Below are positions 6,770 through 15,221 of a stretch of 64,000 bases of DNA, piece after piece. This DNA is from an uncultured Desulfovibrio sp. (lineage in GTDB: Bacteria; Desulfobacterota; Desulfovibrionia; Desulfovibrionales; Desulfovibrionaceae): positions 62,001 to 126,000 of the forward strand of contig CALBAX010000134.1 in the NCBI GenBank assembly GCA_937926875.1. The letters are read 5' to 3'. The translations under genes were made by a program, and so were the position numbers. Numbering within the stretch: the stretch's first letter is position 1; every line of letters begins with the position of its first letter. The notes under the pieces are model-generated. The model worked only from the letters and a program-made list of their open reading frames with translations. It was not told the DNA's origin and did not search any database.

Positions 6770-8484
6770 GCCTCTGCCTGGCCTTCAGCCGCGGGCTTGC
6801 GGCGACGGCGGCGACGGCGACGCCTGGCCGTGCCTTCCCCTTCGGCAGGGGCGGGGGCATCCCCGCTCTCCGCCGCAGGCGCGGCTTCCGCAACGGCCTC
6901 GGGAGCAGGGGCTGCGGCCTCGGCGGCCTGGTCCCCGCGATCACGACGACGACGGGAGGAACGCTTGCGGCCCCGGCTTTCCCCGTCACCATGACGGGAG
7001 GGCTCGCTGCGGCCTTCGGGCAGCTGCTGCACATGGCCCAGGCTCTCCTGATAGGCGGCATCCACCAGCATGGCCAGCAGCAGACCGTTCTCGTCGTCCT
7101 CGGCCTGGCTGGCCAGTTCGCGCACCAGCGGCGCATAGCGGGCCACGCGCATCTTCTCCAGACCGGTCAGCTTGCGGAAGCGGCTCTCCAGCAGGGTGGT
7201 CACGCGGGCACCGGCCACCACGGCCACGTCCTCGTCCGTGGGCGCGGGGATCTCGCGCAGGGCGATCTTGTAATGACGGGCGATGCGTTCCAGTTCCATG
7301 CGCTGCATGATGTCCACCAGCGAGATGACCGTACCGGCGGCCCCGGCGCGGCCCGTGCGTCCGGCACGGTGGATGTAGCTCTCGTGGTCTTCCGGGGGCT
7401 CATAGAGGAAGACGTGGGACAGGGCCGGGATGTCGATGCCGCGCGCGGCCACGTCCGTGGCCACCAGATATTGCAGGCTGCCCTGGCGGATCTTGTCCAG
7501 CACGGCTTCGCGACGGGCCTGGGAGAGGTCGGCCGACAGCTCGTCGGCATTGTAACCGAAGCCCTGCAGCACGCCGGTGATGTAATGCACGTTGGCCTTG
7601 GTATTGCAAAAGATGATGGCCGACGCCGGGTTCTCGGTCTCCAGCAGGCGCACCAGCACGCGGTCCTTGTCCATGGGGCGGCTCTGGCAGAACAGGTGCT
7701 GCACTTCGGCCACGTGCACTTCCTTCTGCGACAGGGAGAGCATGGAAGGCTCGGTCAAAAATTCCCCGGCCAGCTTGAGCACGTGCGGCGGATAGGTGGC
7801 CGAGAACATGCTGGTGTGGATGCGGCGGCGCGGCAGGTAGCGCTGCACTTCCTTCATGTCGGGGTAGAAACCGATGGACAGCATGCGGTCGGCCTCGTCG
7901 AAGACCAGGGCTTCCAGGTCGTCCAGCGAGAGGGTGCGGCGCAGCAGATGGTCCAGCACGCGGCCGGGCGTGCCCACCACCAGCTGGGCTCCGGCACGCA
8001 GGGCGTCCATCTGCTTTTTGTAGCCCACGCCGCCGTAGACGGCCACGGGGCGGATGCCCGTGCCTTCGAACAGGGTGCGCGCCTCGTGCTCCACCTGCAC
8101 GGCCAGCTCGCGGGTGGGCACCAGGATCAGGGCCTGGGCGGCATGCAGCCCGGGATCCAGACGCGGCACCAGGGGCAGCAGATAACAGCCGGTCTTGCCG
8201 CTGCCGGTACGGGACTGCACCATGATGTCCCGGCCTTCCAGCAGGTACGGCAGGGCCAGGGACTGCACGGGCATCAGGGACGTCCAGCCCGCGCGGCCGC
8301 AGGCAGCGGCGATGGCTTCGGGCAGGGTCTCCAGCGTGGCACGCGGCAGGGCGTTCTCGGGCTCGGCCACGGAAAAATGTTCAAGGGAAGCGCCGGGGGT
8401 GGAAAGTTCGGCCGCGGGGGCGGCCTGTTCCTGCGCGGCCTCTCCGGCGGGGGCGGGGCAGGTAGGATAGGTGATGTCGGACAT
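6766..8484 (-). CDS. DEAD-box ATP-dependent RNA helicase
   Basis: RNA-unwinding ATPase of the RhlE/CsdA type, about 572 aa. Motifs in order: Walker A SRTGSGKT (91-98), PTRELA, GGVG, TPGRVLDH, DEAD (196-199), SAT (in MFSATYPP), ARGIDIP and HRAGRTGRAG. An acidic/alanine-rich N-terminal stretch precedes the core. The last 100 residues are low-complexity and end in long arginine runs, an RNA-binding tail. I prefer the ATG at 8484 (AGAGAG ahead) over one six codons upstream at 8502. Such helicases act in ribosome assembly or mRNA decay, often in the cold; which applies here is not shown. Confidence 0.93.
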   Translation of the reverse strand: MSDITYPTCPAPAGEAAQEQAAPAAELSTPGASLEHFSVAEPENALPRATLETLPEAIAAACGRAGWTSLMPVQSLALPYLLEGRDIMVQSRTGSGKTGCYLLPLVPRLDPGLHAAQALILVPTRELAVQVEHEARTLFEGTGIRPVAVYGGVGYKKQMDALRAGAQLVVGTPGRVLDHLLRRTLSLDDLEALVFDEADRMLSIGFYPDMKEVQRYLPRRRIHTSMFSATYPPHVLKLAGEFLTEPSMLSLSQKEVHVAEVQHLFCQSRPMDKDRVLVRLLETENPASAIIFCNTKANVHYITGVLQGFGYNADELSADLSQARREAVLDKIRQGSLQYLVATDVAARGIDIPALSHVFLYEPPEDHESYIHRAGRTGRAGAAGTVISLVDIMQRMELERIARHYKIALREIPAPTDEDVAVVAGARVTTLLESRFRKLTGLEKMRVARYAPLVRELASQAEDDENGLLLAMLVDAAYQESLGHVQQLPEGRSEPSRHGDGESRGRKRSSRRRRDRGDQAAEAAAPAPEAVAEAAPAAESGDAPAPAEGEGTARRRRRRRRRKPAAEGQAEA

Positions 8485-8995
8485 GATGGCTCTCTGACGC
8501 ATGGCGGCCGGGGGCTCCCCGTCTGCCGCCGATGCGGATTGGATTATTCTTTGGATGTCGGAAACACATTAACCTGCCACAAGCGGCGCCCATGCGCAAG
8601 GCGCCGTCCGAGCAGGCCCGCGGCGGGCGCCGGCGCTGTTCGCGCACGTCCCACTGCCGGCAACAGCAGCCAGACGACGGCTCGGGCGCGTCCTGTGCCG
8701 GGCTCAGGCGGCCTTTCCCCCATCTGCTGCCGGCGGAAGGGCCGCTCCGTCTTTTCCGGGCAGGTGGTGCAAGGCGCGCCTGCCCGCAGAGGAACACCTG
8801 AAAGGCAGGAGCGCAGGTCTTGTCACCCGGGTGTCGCCAGCCTGTCACCGGCAGCGGGCAGGCTGTGAAAAAAGGCCGCCGGATGCGGGCGCCGCTTGCG
8901 TCTGGGCAAGAATGCGGCTAGCCTGAAAGGCCTCACCGGTGCGCCCGCCGTGCGGCAGGGGCACCGGAGCATGTTTTTTTGATTCGGAGGGAGCC
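8485..8995. other. Intergenic region between helicase and hisI
   Basis: Divergent promoter region of about 510 bases. No open frame has both coding character and a ribosome site. It contains the candidate hisI promoter at 8896-8924, and presumably the helicase promoter near 8500-8560, where the sequence becomes AT-richer. No RNA structure was recognised. Confidence 0.6.
8896..8924 (+). promoter_or_regulatory. Candidate sigma-70 promoter of hisI-hisG
   Basis: TTGCGT (8896-8901), a 17-base spacer, then TAGCCT (8919-8924), 72 bases before the hisI start. Spacing is ideal but the hexamers are imperfect. Confidence 0.4.
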
Positions 8996-9388
8996 ATGGC
9001 GCAATTACAGCCGGATTTCGGTCCCGATTTCTCCAAGGGACTGGTCCCCGCCATCGCGCAGGACGCGGCCACGGGCGAAGTGCTCATGCTGGCCTATATG
9101 AATGAGGAAGCCTGGAAACGTACCCTGGAAACCGGCGAGGCCCATTACTGGAGCCGCAGCCGCAAGGAACTCTGGCACAAGGGCGGCACGTCCGGGAACG
9201 TGCAGAAAGTGCTCTCCATCCGCCTGGACTGCGACAGCGACACCGTGCTGCTCAAGATCGAGCAGGTCGGCGGCGCGGCCTGCCATACGGGGCGGCGTTC
9301 CTGCTTCTACCGGGAATGGGACAACGGCGTGGTGCGCGAGTGCTCCCCCGTGGTCTTCGATCCCCGGAAGGTCTACGGCGCCGAATAG
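8996..9388 (+). CDS. hisI: Phosphoribosyl-AMP cyclohydrolase
   Basis: Histidine biosynthesis step 3, opening the adenine ring of phosphoribosyl-AMP; cytoplasmic zinc/magnesium enzyme. The 130 aa single-domain form lacks the HisE pyrophosphohydrolase. Motifs: [36 protein letters not shown] (Mg-binding Asp residues) and CHTGRRSCF (Zn-binding Cys). The start at 8996 is chosen because GGAGGGAG lies just ahead; a longer frame from 8939 has no such signal. hisG follows after 114 bases. Confidence 0.95.
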   Translation: MAQLQPDFGPDFSKGLVPAIAQDAATGEVLMLAYMNEEAWKRTLETGEAHYWSRSRKELWHKGGTSGNVQKVLSIRLDCDSDTVLLKIEQVGGAACHTGRRSCFYREWDNGVVRECSPVVFDPRKVYGAE

Positions 9389-9502
9389 CCGGGACCGCAC
9401 GATGCTTTTTTCGGGCCCCCGGGCCCGTCTCTGGGAAGGAGCCATGCGGCGCATGGCCCAAACAACACAGCAGCAGGCTTTTCGCCTGCCGGAGTAGACA
9501 CG

Positions 9503-10396
9503 ATGAGCGAAGAATCGCAGGCCATCCTCAAACTGGGCGTGCCCAAGGGCTCGCTGGAAGACGCCACCATCAACCTTTTCGAGCGCGCCGGCTGGAAGAT
9601 CCGCAAGCATACGCGCAACTATTTCCCGGACATCAACGACCCCGAGATCACGGCCTCCCTGTGCCGCGTGCAGGAGATCGGCGGCTACATCGCCGCGGGC
9701 ATCCTGGACGTGGGCATCACCGGCCTGGACTGGCTCACCGAAGGCGGTCATGAAGACAAGGTGGTGCATGTGGCGGATCTGGTCTACTCCAAGACGTCCA
9801 ACCGTCCCTGCCGCTGGGTGCTGGCCGTGGCCGGCGACTCTCCCTACCAGTGCCCGCAGGATCTGGCCGGCAAGCGCATCGCCACCGAGCTGGAAGGCCT
9901 GACCCGCAATTACTTCAAGCGCGTGGGCGTGGACGTGAACGTCTTCTATTCCTGGGGCGCCACGGAAGCCAAGGTCGTGGAAGGCCTGGCCGACGGTATC
10001 GTGGAAGTGACCGAGACCGGCACCACCATCCGGGCCCACGGCCTGCGCATCATCGACGAAGTGATGTGCTCCTATCCGGTCATCATCGCCAACAAGGAAG
10101 CCTGGGCCGACCCGCGCAAGCGCGCCAAGATCGACCAGCTGACCCTGCTCCTGCAGGGCGCCCTGCGCGCTGAAAGCCTGGTGGCCATCAAGATGAACGC
10201 TCCGGCCTCCAACCTGGACGCCATCCTCGAGATGCTGCCCTCCCTGAACTCGCCCACGGTCTCGCCCCTGCGCGACGAGGCCTGGCTCTCGGTGGAGACC
10301 GTGGTCAACATCGACGTGGTGCGCGACCTCATCCCCCGCCTGCGCGAAGCCGGGGCCGAAGGCATCATCGAATACGCCCTGAACAAGGTCATCTAG
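9503..10396 (+). CDS. hisG: ATP phosphoribosyltransferase, long form
   Basis: First and committed step of histidine biosynthesis, joining ATP and PRPP. The 297 aa length is that of the long HisG with a C-terminal ACT-like regulatory domain (about 225-297), so it should be feedback-inhibited by histidine without HisZ. The N-terminus LKLGVPKGSLEDATINLFERAGW and the PRPP-loop region VEVTETGTTIRAHGLRIID are typical. Pairing with hisI away from a full his operon is the only notable context. Confidence 0.95.
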   Translation: MSEESQAILKLGVPKGSLEDATINLFERAGWKIRKHTRNYFPDINDPEITASLCRVQEIGGYIAAGILDVGITGLDWLTEGGHEDKVVHVADLVYSKTSNRPCRWVLAVAGDSPYQCPQDLAGKRIATELEGLTRNYFKRVGVDVNVFYSWGATEAKVVEGLADGIVEVTETGTTIRAHGLRIIDEVMCSYPVIIANKEAWADPRKRAKIDQLTLLLQGALRAESLVAIKMNAPASNLDAILEMLPSLNSPTVSPLRDEAWLSVETVVNIDVVRDLIPRLREAGAEGIIEYALNKVI

Positions 10397-10420
10397 CAGG
10401 GCCTGACGGAAAGAATGTCC

Positions 10421-10542
10421 GTGGGGGAGGGGCCCCTTATCTCTGCTGTCGATGCCCGTAGCTTCCTTCGTCGCAACGGGCACGGCCCTTGCGGTCCGCC
10501 TTCGGTCGCTTGCTCGCGGCAAAAAGGGGGCCCCTCCCCCAC
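10421..10542. repeat. Long inverted repeat after hisG (member of the GC-rich hairpin family)
   Basis: Perfect 16-bp arms at 10421-10436 (GTGGGGGAGGGGCCCC) and 10527-10542, separated by 90 bases that can fold internally (TGCCCGT with ACGGGCA). A C-rich flank ending in CCTCCCCAAAAC follows directly. The flank and arm composition match the elements after tyrS and rlmN. It may terminate hisG transcription. Confidence 0.6.
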
Positions 10543-10659
10543 ACCCCCTCCCTCCCCAAAACCCGCCATACGGGGCTGGGGATACCGGAAAGGACAGGCA
10601 GCGGCATCTCCTGCGGGAGAAGGTCGCTTTTTTCTTATTCGGGTAAAGGAGTAGAAGAG

Positions 10660-10842
10660 ATGGCTGCCATCACACACGCCATGATCCAGGCGGTCTGCGA
10701 ACAGGGAAAATGCCTTTCTCTCCATGAGATAGACATGAAAACCGCCGTTGCCAAGGTCGCAGGTCCAACTGATATGGATCCCGCATCAGCAGCCCATCAT
10801 CTTTCTGGCTTCATGGATTATGATGAAAGGAATGACGCATAA
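10660..10842 (+). CDS. Small hypothetical protein (60 aa), first of an overlapping pair
   Basis: A 60 aa soluble protein starting MAAITHAMIQ, with AAAGGAG nine bases before the ATG, which is good evidence for translation. No family recognised. Composition is less GC-rich than the flanking genes. Its 3' end overlaps a second small frame (10820-11020) in another register. The pair could be coupled small genes, such as a two-protein accessory module, or one gene with a frameshift. Neither has a recognisable toxin, antitoxin or phage motif. Confidence 0.45.
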   Translation: MAAITHAMIQAVCEQGKCLSLHEIDMKTAVAKVAGPTDMDPASAAHHLSGFMDYDERNDA

Positions 10843-11020
10843 AAGGACAGTCAGCCATGCCGCGACAGCTTTCTTCCTCGACCGTATGGGGAAAGAGTTT
10901 GGCGTCGGGAAACAGCGGGATGCGGCCACAGCAGTAAAAAAGCATGTAGCCTACTATGCAACCATCAATGGCTGCCAGAAAAAAATTGATGCGCTGGCTC
11001 AGAGCTACCTAGCAAGATAA
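10820..11020 (+). CDS. Small hypothetical protein (about 66 aa), second of an overlapping pair
   Basis: Basic, helical, soluble protein with sequence such as SHAATAFFLDRMGKEFGVG; no family recognised. Possible starts are ATG at 10820, 10823 or 10832, all overlapping the end of the preceding small gene, and none has an ideal ribosome site. Translation would therefore rely on coupling. Codon use and base composition resemble the preceding small gene rather than hisG. Confidence 0.4.
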   Translation: MMKGMTHKRTVSHAATAFFLDRMGKEFGVGKQRDAATAVKKHVAYYATINGCQKKIDALAQSYLAR

Positions 11021-11063
11021 AAGGTTTTCTCTCCCCTTCTGTCCCCCTCCACGAGGTCTCGTC

Positions 11064-11387
11064 ATGTATCGCCAGACCCTCCGCCTGCTGACCGTCCTCT
11101 GCCTTTTGGGCATCGCTCCTGTCTTCGCCGCACAGGTGGCCGCAGGCAGCGGGCCTCTCCCGTCCACCGGCACCAGCGTGGCCGCCGCGGCCGGCTCTGT
11201 CCGGCAGCCTTCGTCCTCCGTCCGGCCTTCCGCCCGCCCCGCCCAGCGGCAATGGCAGGGCAATCCCGCACGCAAGGGCTACGACGACTTCCGCAGCAAG
11301 CACCATCTGCGCCCCGAAGGCCAGCACCGCCTGCCCCGGCCCCGCATCCAGCGGGACGGCTCCTGGCGTCCGGGCCGTCACGACTGA
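11064..11387 (+). CDS. Small secreted/periplasmic hypothetical protein
   Basis: 107 aa with a clear Sec signal peptide (LLTVLCLLGIAPVFAA, cleavage after about residue 22). The mature part is Ser/Pro/Ala-rich, then basic (about 65-107, many Arg, His and Gln). No domain recognised. GAGG lies upstream of the ATG. The composition resembles small periplasmic proteins found next to envelope genes in related bacteria, but no function can be assigned. Confidence 0.6.
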   Translation: MYRQTLRLLTVLCLLGIAPVFAAQVAAGSGPLPSTGTSVAAAAGSVRQPSSSVRPSARPAQRQWQGNPARKGYDDFRSKHHLRPEGQHRLPRPRIQRDGSWRPGRHD

Positions 11388-11780
11388 AGACGGCCGGCGT
11401 GCAGGGATCTCGCGCACGCCTCCACAGGCCCGCGACGCTCCACCATGCATGAAAAGACGGCTCTCCGGGCCGAAGTCCGGTATGCCCCTTCGCACGCCTG
11501 CCCCTCTGGTAAGAAGATGCGGGCCTCTCCCGTGCTCTCGGCACGCAAAACCACGTGTCCCTGCACGGCAGCAAAAGCATACGCCATGCTGTCCCGCCGC
11601 CGCGGCACATAGCCTTCGTAAAGGGCGTAGCCCGCTCCACTGCGCCGCGGCCTTCCTCCGGGACGAAAAAGTTTGCAGCAAACCCCGGAAGAGGATACAA
11701 GCAAGCAGGACAGCGCATACTAGGGAAATTTTTCCCAAGCGTCGGCCCACTCCCACAACCATCCAACAAGAGAACGCATC
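11388..11780. other. Intergenic region upstream of the YkgJ-family gene
   Basis: About 390 bases. A minus-strand open frame (11378-11704) lacks a ribosome site and a convincing start, so I do not call it. Near 11725-11740 is a short palindrome (GGGAAATTTTTCCC) just upstream of the next gene. No promoter was fixed. Confidence 0.5.
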
Positions 11781-12545
11781 ATGGAAAAAGACGCCAGCCG
11801 CGAATTCATGGAAAACCTGCCCGAGCTGGAACCGGGCAAGACCTTCTGCTTTGCCTGCCATCCCGAAGTTCCCTGCTTCAACCGCTGCTGTGCGGAACTG
11901 ACCCTGCCCCTGACCCCCTATGACGTGCTGCGCCTGCGCCGTCATATGAACGACATGCCCAGCGAGGCCTTCCTCAACGACTTCACCCGCATGCGCACCT
12001 TCCCCGACACGGGCTTCCCCCTGCCCCTGCTGCGCATGCTGGAAGGCCCCGGCGAGCCCTGTCCCTTCGTGACGCCCGGCGGCTGCTCCGTGTACGAGAA
12101 CCGTCCCGGCGCCTGCCGCTTCTACCCCCTGGGCCGCGGCACCAAGATGGGCCACGAGGGCGTGGACGAACGCTTCTTCCTGGTGCGCGAGCCCCACTGC
12201 CACGGCTTCGACGAAGGCAAGGAATGGACGGCCCAGACCTGGCTGGCCAGCCAGGAACTGGACGAATACAATGCCGCCAATGACCGCTACATGCGCCTGA
12301 TGGCCATGGTCAAGGCCACGGAAAAGCCGCTGGAACCGCGCATGGCCACCATGGTCATCCTTTGCCTCTACCAGCTGGACAAATTCCGCGAACTCATCGA
12401 GAAGATGGGCATCTTCCGCCGCGTGGAGATCAGCGAGGAACGCCAGAAGGCCGTCATGGGATCCGATGAAGCCACGCTGGACTTCGCCCTGGACTGGCTG
12501 GAACTGGTCATCTTCGGACAGAGCGAAGGTTTGAACAAAAAGTAG
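11781..12545 (+). CDS. YkgJ family cysteine-cluster protein
   Basis: 254 aa cytoplasmic protein of the YkgJ/CxxCxxCC family (putative Zn/Fe-S chelating, function not established). The N-terminal cluster is CFACHPEVPCFNRCC (about 33-47), followed by the family segment LPLTPYDVLRLRRHM. A second cluster, GGCSVYENRPGACRFYPLG, lies near residues 100-118. It stands alone between intergenic regions and is followed by a terminator at 12581-12620. The N-terminal half carries the domain; the C-terminal half is helical and unassigned. Confidence 0.88.
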   Translation: MEKDASREFMENLPELEPGKTFCFACHPEVPCFNRCCAELTLPLTPYDVLRLRRHMNDMPSEAFLNDFTRMRTFPDTGFPLPLLRMLEGPGEPCPFVTPGGCSVYENRPGACRFYPLGRGTKMGHEGVDERFFLVREPHCHGFDEGKEWTAQTWLASQELDEYNAANDRYMRLMAMVKATEKPLEPRMATMVILCLYQLDKFRELIEKMGIFRRVEISEERQKAVMGSDEATLDFALDWLELVIFGQSEGLNKK

Positions 12546-12580
12546 ACTTTTTTTGCAACTGTAAAAAAAACTGACATGTG

Positions 12581-12620
12581 ACAGCCTGCTTCCCCCTGGA
12601 GGAGCAGGCTGTTTTCGTTT
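12581..12620 (+). terminator. Rho-independent terminator of the YkgJ-family gene
   Basis: 10-bp perfect stem (12581-12590 with 12603-12612), 12-base loop, followed by TTTCGTTTTT. Confidence 0.88.
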
Positions 12621-12723
12621 TTCGTATCCCTTTTGGTTACAGCATGTTAGTTTGCGATTGGGATTTTTTGCACAAATGGCATGTTTTTTGCTGTCTTTGG
12701 CGGCAAACATACCGGGAGGAGTT

Positions 12724-13986
12724 ATGAGTTTTGGCAGATCACTGTATCAATTTCTGTTAAGCAGCTCGCAGGCGTATGCCAAATGGGACCTGGAAGTCTC
12801 CACGTCCATCATCAAGAACCGCAAAAAGATGCTGTTCCTGCTGGCCCTGGCCGCGCCCATCCTGCTCGTGTGCGGTGCCGAAGCCTATGAAGCCCACGAG
12901 ATGCTGGGCGGCAAAAGCGCGTATGCGCCGGCCTTCTACACCACCACCATTTTCCTGGCCTCCATCGCCGTTGGTCTGGCGGCCGGCCTCATCACCGGCT
13001 GCATCGGCGCCGGTGGCGGCTTCATCATCACCCCGGCCCTGATGGCCGCGGGCGTCAAGGGCATCCTGGCTGTCGGTACGGACCTGTTCCACATCTTCGC
13101 CAAGGCCATCATGGGCACCACCGTCCACAAAAAGCTCGGTAACGTGTCCGTCAAACTGGCCATCGCGTTCCTGGTGGGCTCCGGTGCAGGCACCTTCGTG
13201 GGCGGCGCCATCAACAAGGGCCTGTACAATGCCGACCCGCTGCTGTCCGAAATGTTCATCAGCACCATCTACGCCGTGCTGCTGGGCTTCCTGGGCTTCT
13301 ACGCCCTGTTCGACTTCCTGAAAGCTACCCGCGGCACCCAGGCCGACAGCGGTGACGCTCACGGCGGCACTGCCGGCATGACCGGCCTTTCCGTCAAGCT
13401 GCAGAGCCTGACCGTGCCTCCCATGATCACCTTTGACGAAGACCTGGTGCCCGGTGGCCGCCGCATCTCCGGCTGGATCGTTGCCGCCGGTGGCGTGGTC
13501 GTGGGCATGCTGGCCGCCATCATGGGCGTGGGCGGCGGTTTCGTGACCTTCCCCATGTTCGTGTACATCTTCGGTGTGTCCTCCATGACCACCGTGGGTA
13601 CCGACATCCTGCAGATCATCTTCACCGCCGGTCTGGCTTCCGTGGGCCAGTACGCCATTTACGGTTACGTGTTCTACACCCTGGCTGTGGGCATGCTGCT
13701 GGGTTCCCTGCTGGGCATCCAGGTGGGCGCCCTGACCACCAAGGTCGTCAAGGGCGTGCACATCCGCGGTTTCTACGCCGTGTCCATCATCTCCGGTTTC
13801 ATCAACCGCGCCGCCACCCTGCCCAAGAAGCTGGTCGAAATGGAATACCTCGACTGGTCCATGTCTGTGGTGAATATCATCGAAGAAGTGGGCAACGTGA
13901 TCTTCTGGGTGGTCGTCGCCTTCTTCGGCCTCTGGGTGTTCAGCAAGTTCTTCCTTAATCTCGGCAAGCTCAGAGGGGAGGCCTAA
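12724..13986 (+). CDS. TauE/SafE family sulfite/sulfonate exporter
   Basis: Integral membrane anion exporter, 420 aa, about eight to nine membrane segments. The two homologous halves each carry the glycine-rich TauE motif: GLITGCIGAGGGFIITPALM (about 88-107) and MLAAIMGVGGGFVTFPMF (about 260-277). An N-terminal cytoplasmic stretch of about 35 residues precedes the first segment. The start at 12724 is backed by GGGAGGAG. The family exports sulfite, sulfoacetate or related anions, and in a sulfate reducer it may also move sulfate or sulfite; direction is not determined. It is followed after two bases by a membrane partner gene. Confidence 0.88.
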   Translation: MSFGRSLYQFLLSSSQAYAKWDLEVSTSIIKNRKKMLFLLALAAPILLVCGAEAYEAHEMLGGKSAYAPAFYTTTIFLASIAVGLAAGLITGCIGAGGGFIITPALMAAGVKGILAVGTDLFHIFAKAIMGTTVHKKLGNVSVKLAIAFLVGSGAGTFVGGAINKGLYNADPLLSEMFISTIYAVLLGFLGFYALFDFLKATRGTQADSGDAHGGTAGMTGLSVKLQSLTVPPMITFDEDLVPGGRRISGWIVAAGGVVVGMLAAIMGVGGGFVTFPMFVYIFGVSSMTTVGTDILQIIFTAGLASVGQYAIYGYVFYTLAVGMLLGSLLGIQVGALTTKVVKGVHIRGFYAVSIISGFINRAATLPKKLVEMEYLDWSMSVVNIIEEVGNVIFWVVVAFFGLWVFSKFFLNLGKLRGEA

Positions 13987-13988
13987 TT

Positions 13989-14717
13989 ATGCTTATTCAT
14001 GAAAAAGGCCCCTTTGTCCGGGGTTCCATCCTGCTGATCTCGTTCCTGGTCCTGTTCTGTGTGCTGCTCACCCCCGTCATGCGTGACGAAAAGGGCAACC
14101 ACCTGACCGGCCTCCAGTACGCCGACAACGTGTTCAACGAACTTTCCAAGGGTTCTTCCTACTTCATCCCCAGCGTGCGTGAACATGTGAAGACCGTGGA
14201 AAAGGTCAACGTCAAGGTCACCGTGACCATGAAGAAGGCCGATCTGGCCGAGACCGCCGTGCAGGTGCTGACCAAGGCCGGCATGACCGCCAGCGCTGAC
14301 GGCGCCAAGGTCACCTACGAAGGCAACCTGGCCGCCATGCTGAACGCCGCCACCACCGACGCCGACAGCCTGTACCACAACGACGCCGCCACCGTGACCG
14401 CCCGTTATGACGGCACCCATGCCCTCAAGGCCGCCGCGGCCTGGTGGTATGTGCTGAGCCCCTCCATCAAGGAACTGCAGAAGCAGCGCCTGATCGCCGA
14501 GGCCCAGGTCGTCGACCAGGTCCTGCGCCGCGCCGTGGAACCCGGCAACAACTTCTACAGCGTGGAACCCGTGAAGGTGTCGGATCACATCTGGCTCATG
14601 AGCGGCATGCTGATCTTCTACGTCATCTACACGCTCTGGTATGGCTTCGCCATCTTCGAGCTGTTTGAAGGCGTTGGCCTTGCCATGACCAAGTCCAAGG
14701 TCAAGCAGGAAGGCTAG
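13989..14717 (+). CDS. Membrane protein partner of the TauE-type transporter
   Basis: 242 aa with one membrane segment at each end (about 11-31 and 200-222) and a soluble periplasmic-looking domain between (about 32-195, Lys/Ala/Thr-rich, no cysteines). No named domain recognised. It is cotranscribed with the TauE-family gene, two bases downstream. The topology suggests an accessory subunit that holds an extracytoplasmic domain next to the transporter (inference). Confidence 0.7.
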   Translation: MLIHEKGPFVRGSILLISFLVLFCVLLTPVMRDEKGNHLTGLQYADNVFNELSKGSSYFIPSVREHVKTVEKVNVKVTVTMKKADLAETAVQVLTKAGMTASADGAKVTYEGNLAAMLNAATTDADSLYHNDAATVTARYDGTHALKAAAAWWYVLSPSIKELQKQRLIAEAQVVDQVLRRAVEPGNNFYSVEPVKVSDHIWLMSGMLIFYVIYTLWYGFAIFELFEGVGLAMTKSKVKQEG

Positions 14718-14750
14718 TTCCCGGTCTGGCCTTTCCAGGCGGGCAACGTC

Positions 14751-14782
14751 AGGCGCCGGCGGGCAACCGTCGGCGCCTTTTC
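14751..14782 (+). terminator. Terminator after the TauE operon
   Basis: 8-bp stem AGGCGCCG / CGGCGCCT (14751-14758 with 14771-14778) followed by TTTT. Confidence 0.75.
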
Positions 14783-15143
14783 CATGGCCGCGTCCCGGCG
14801 CATCCGGCACAGGCGGCCCCTCGTTCTCCCCCCCGGCCATCCCGGGCGGCCCTGTCCCTCCCCGCTTTTTCCTCTTTCTGTCCTGCCGCCCCGTCTGCGG
14901 GGAACGTTGCGGGGAACGTTCCCGGCCCGTCCACGGCCGCCCGGGGAAAACGCGTTGTTGCCCCACCCCGCCCGCCGTACGGCCCGCACCTGCGGCGGGG
15001 CTGGAACAGCGCGGGACATCTGCTCCCCGCTCCCCCATCCCGCGTTCCCCTCCTGTCCGCCACCATCCCTATCGGGCCGGGACACGCCTTTCTTTCCGCC
15101 CTGCGCCACGGCTTCCTTTTTCGTCCTTTTCCCCTGCGGGACA
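14783..15143. other. C-rich intergenic region upstream of tyrS
   Basis: Strongly C-biased on the plus strand. It holds a tandem 12-mer (TGCGGGGAACGT, 14896-14907 and 14908-14919) running into a 12-bp palindrome GGGAACGTTCCC (14912-14923). No gene or T-box-like leader was recognised. Confidence 0.55.
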
Positions 15144-15173
15144 TTGACACCCCCGCTTTGCCAAGGCTATCCT
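15144..15173 (+). promoter_or_regulatory. Sigma-70 promoter of tyrS
   Basis: TTGACA (15144-15149), an 18-base spacer, TATCCT (15168-15173), about 50 bases before the tyrS start. The -35 is perfect. Confidence 0.65.
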
Positions 15174-15221
15174 GCCGGGATAACGCCCGTAACGGGCCAA
15201 CTCCACGCAAGGACAAGTTCG

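Noticed and set aside
11378..11704. Minus-strand open frame of 108 codons between the small secreted gene and the YkgJ-family gene
   Set aside because: Starts with TTG, has no ribosome site and matches no family I recognise. Part of it looks coding-like, so it is a weak rejection.
12640..12723. Rex- or Fur-like operator upstream of the TauE-type gene
   Set aside because: The T-rich sequence with TTGCACAAATGG has no symmetric arms and matches no consensus closely.
14784..15221. In-frame N-terminal extension of tyrS by about 146 residues
   Set aside because: The extension is Pro/Arg-rich low complexity, spans the promoter TTGACA/TATCCT and a terminator edge, and TyrRS proteins normally begin near the ATG at 15222.
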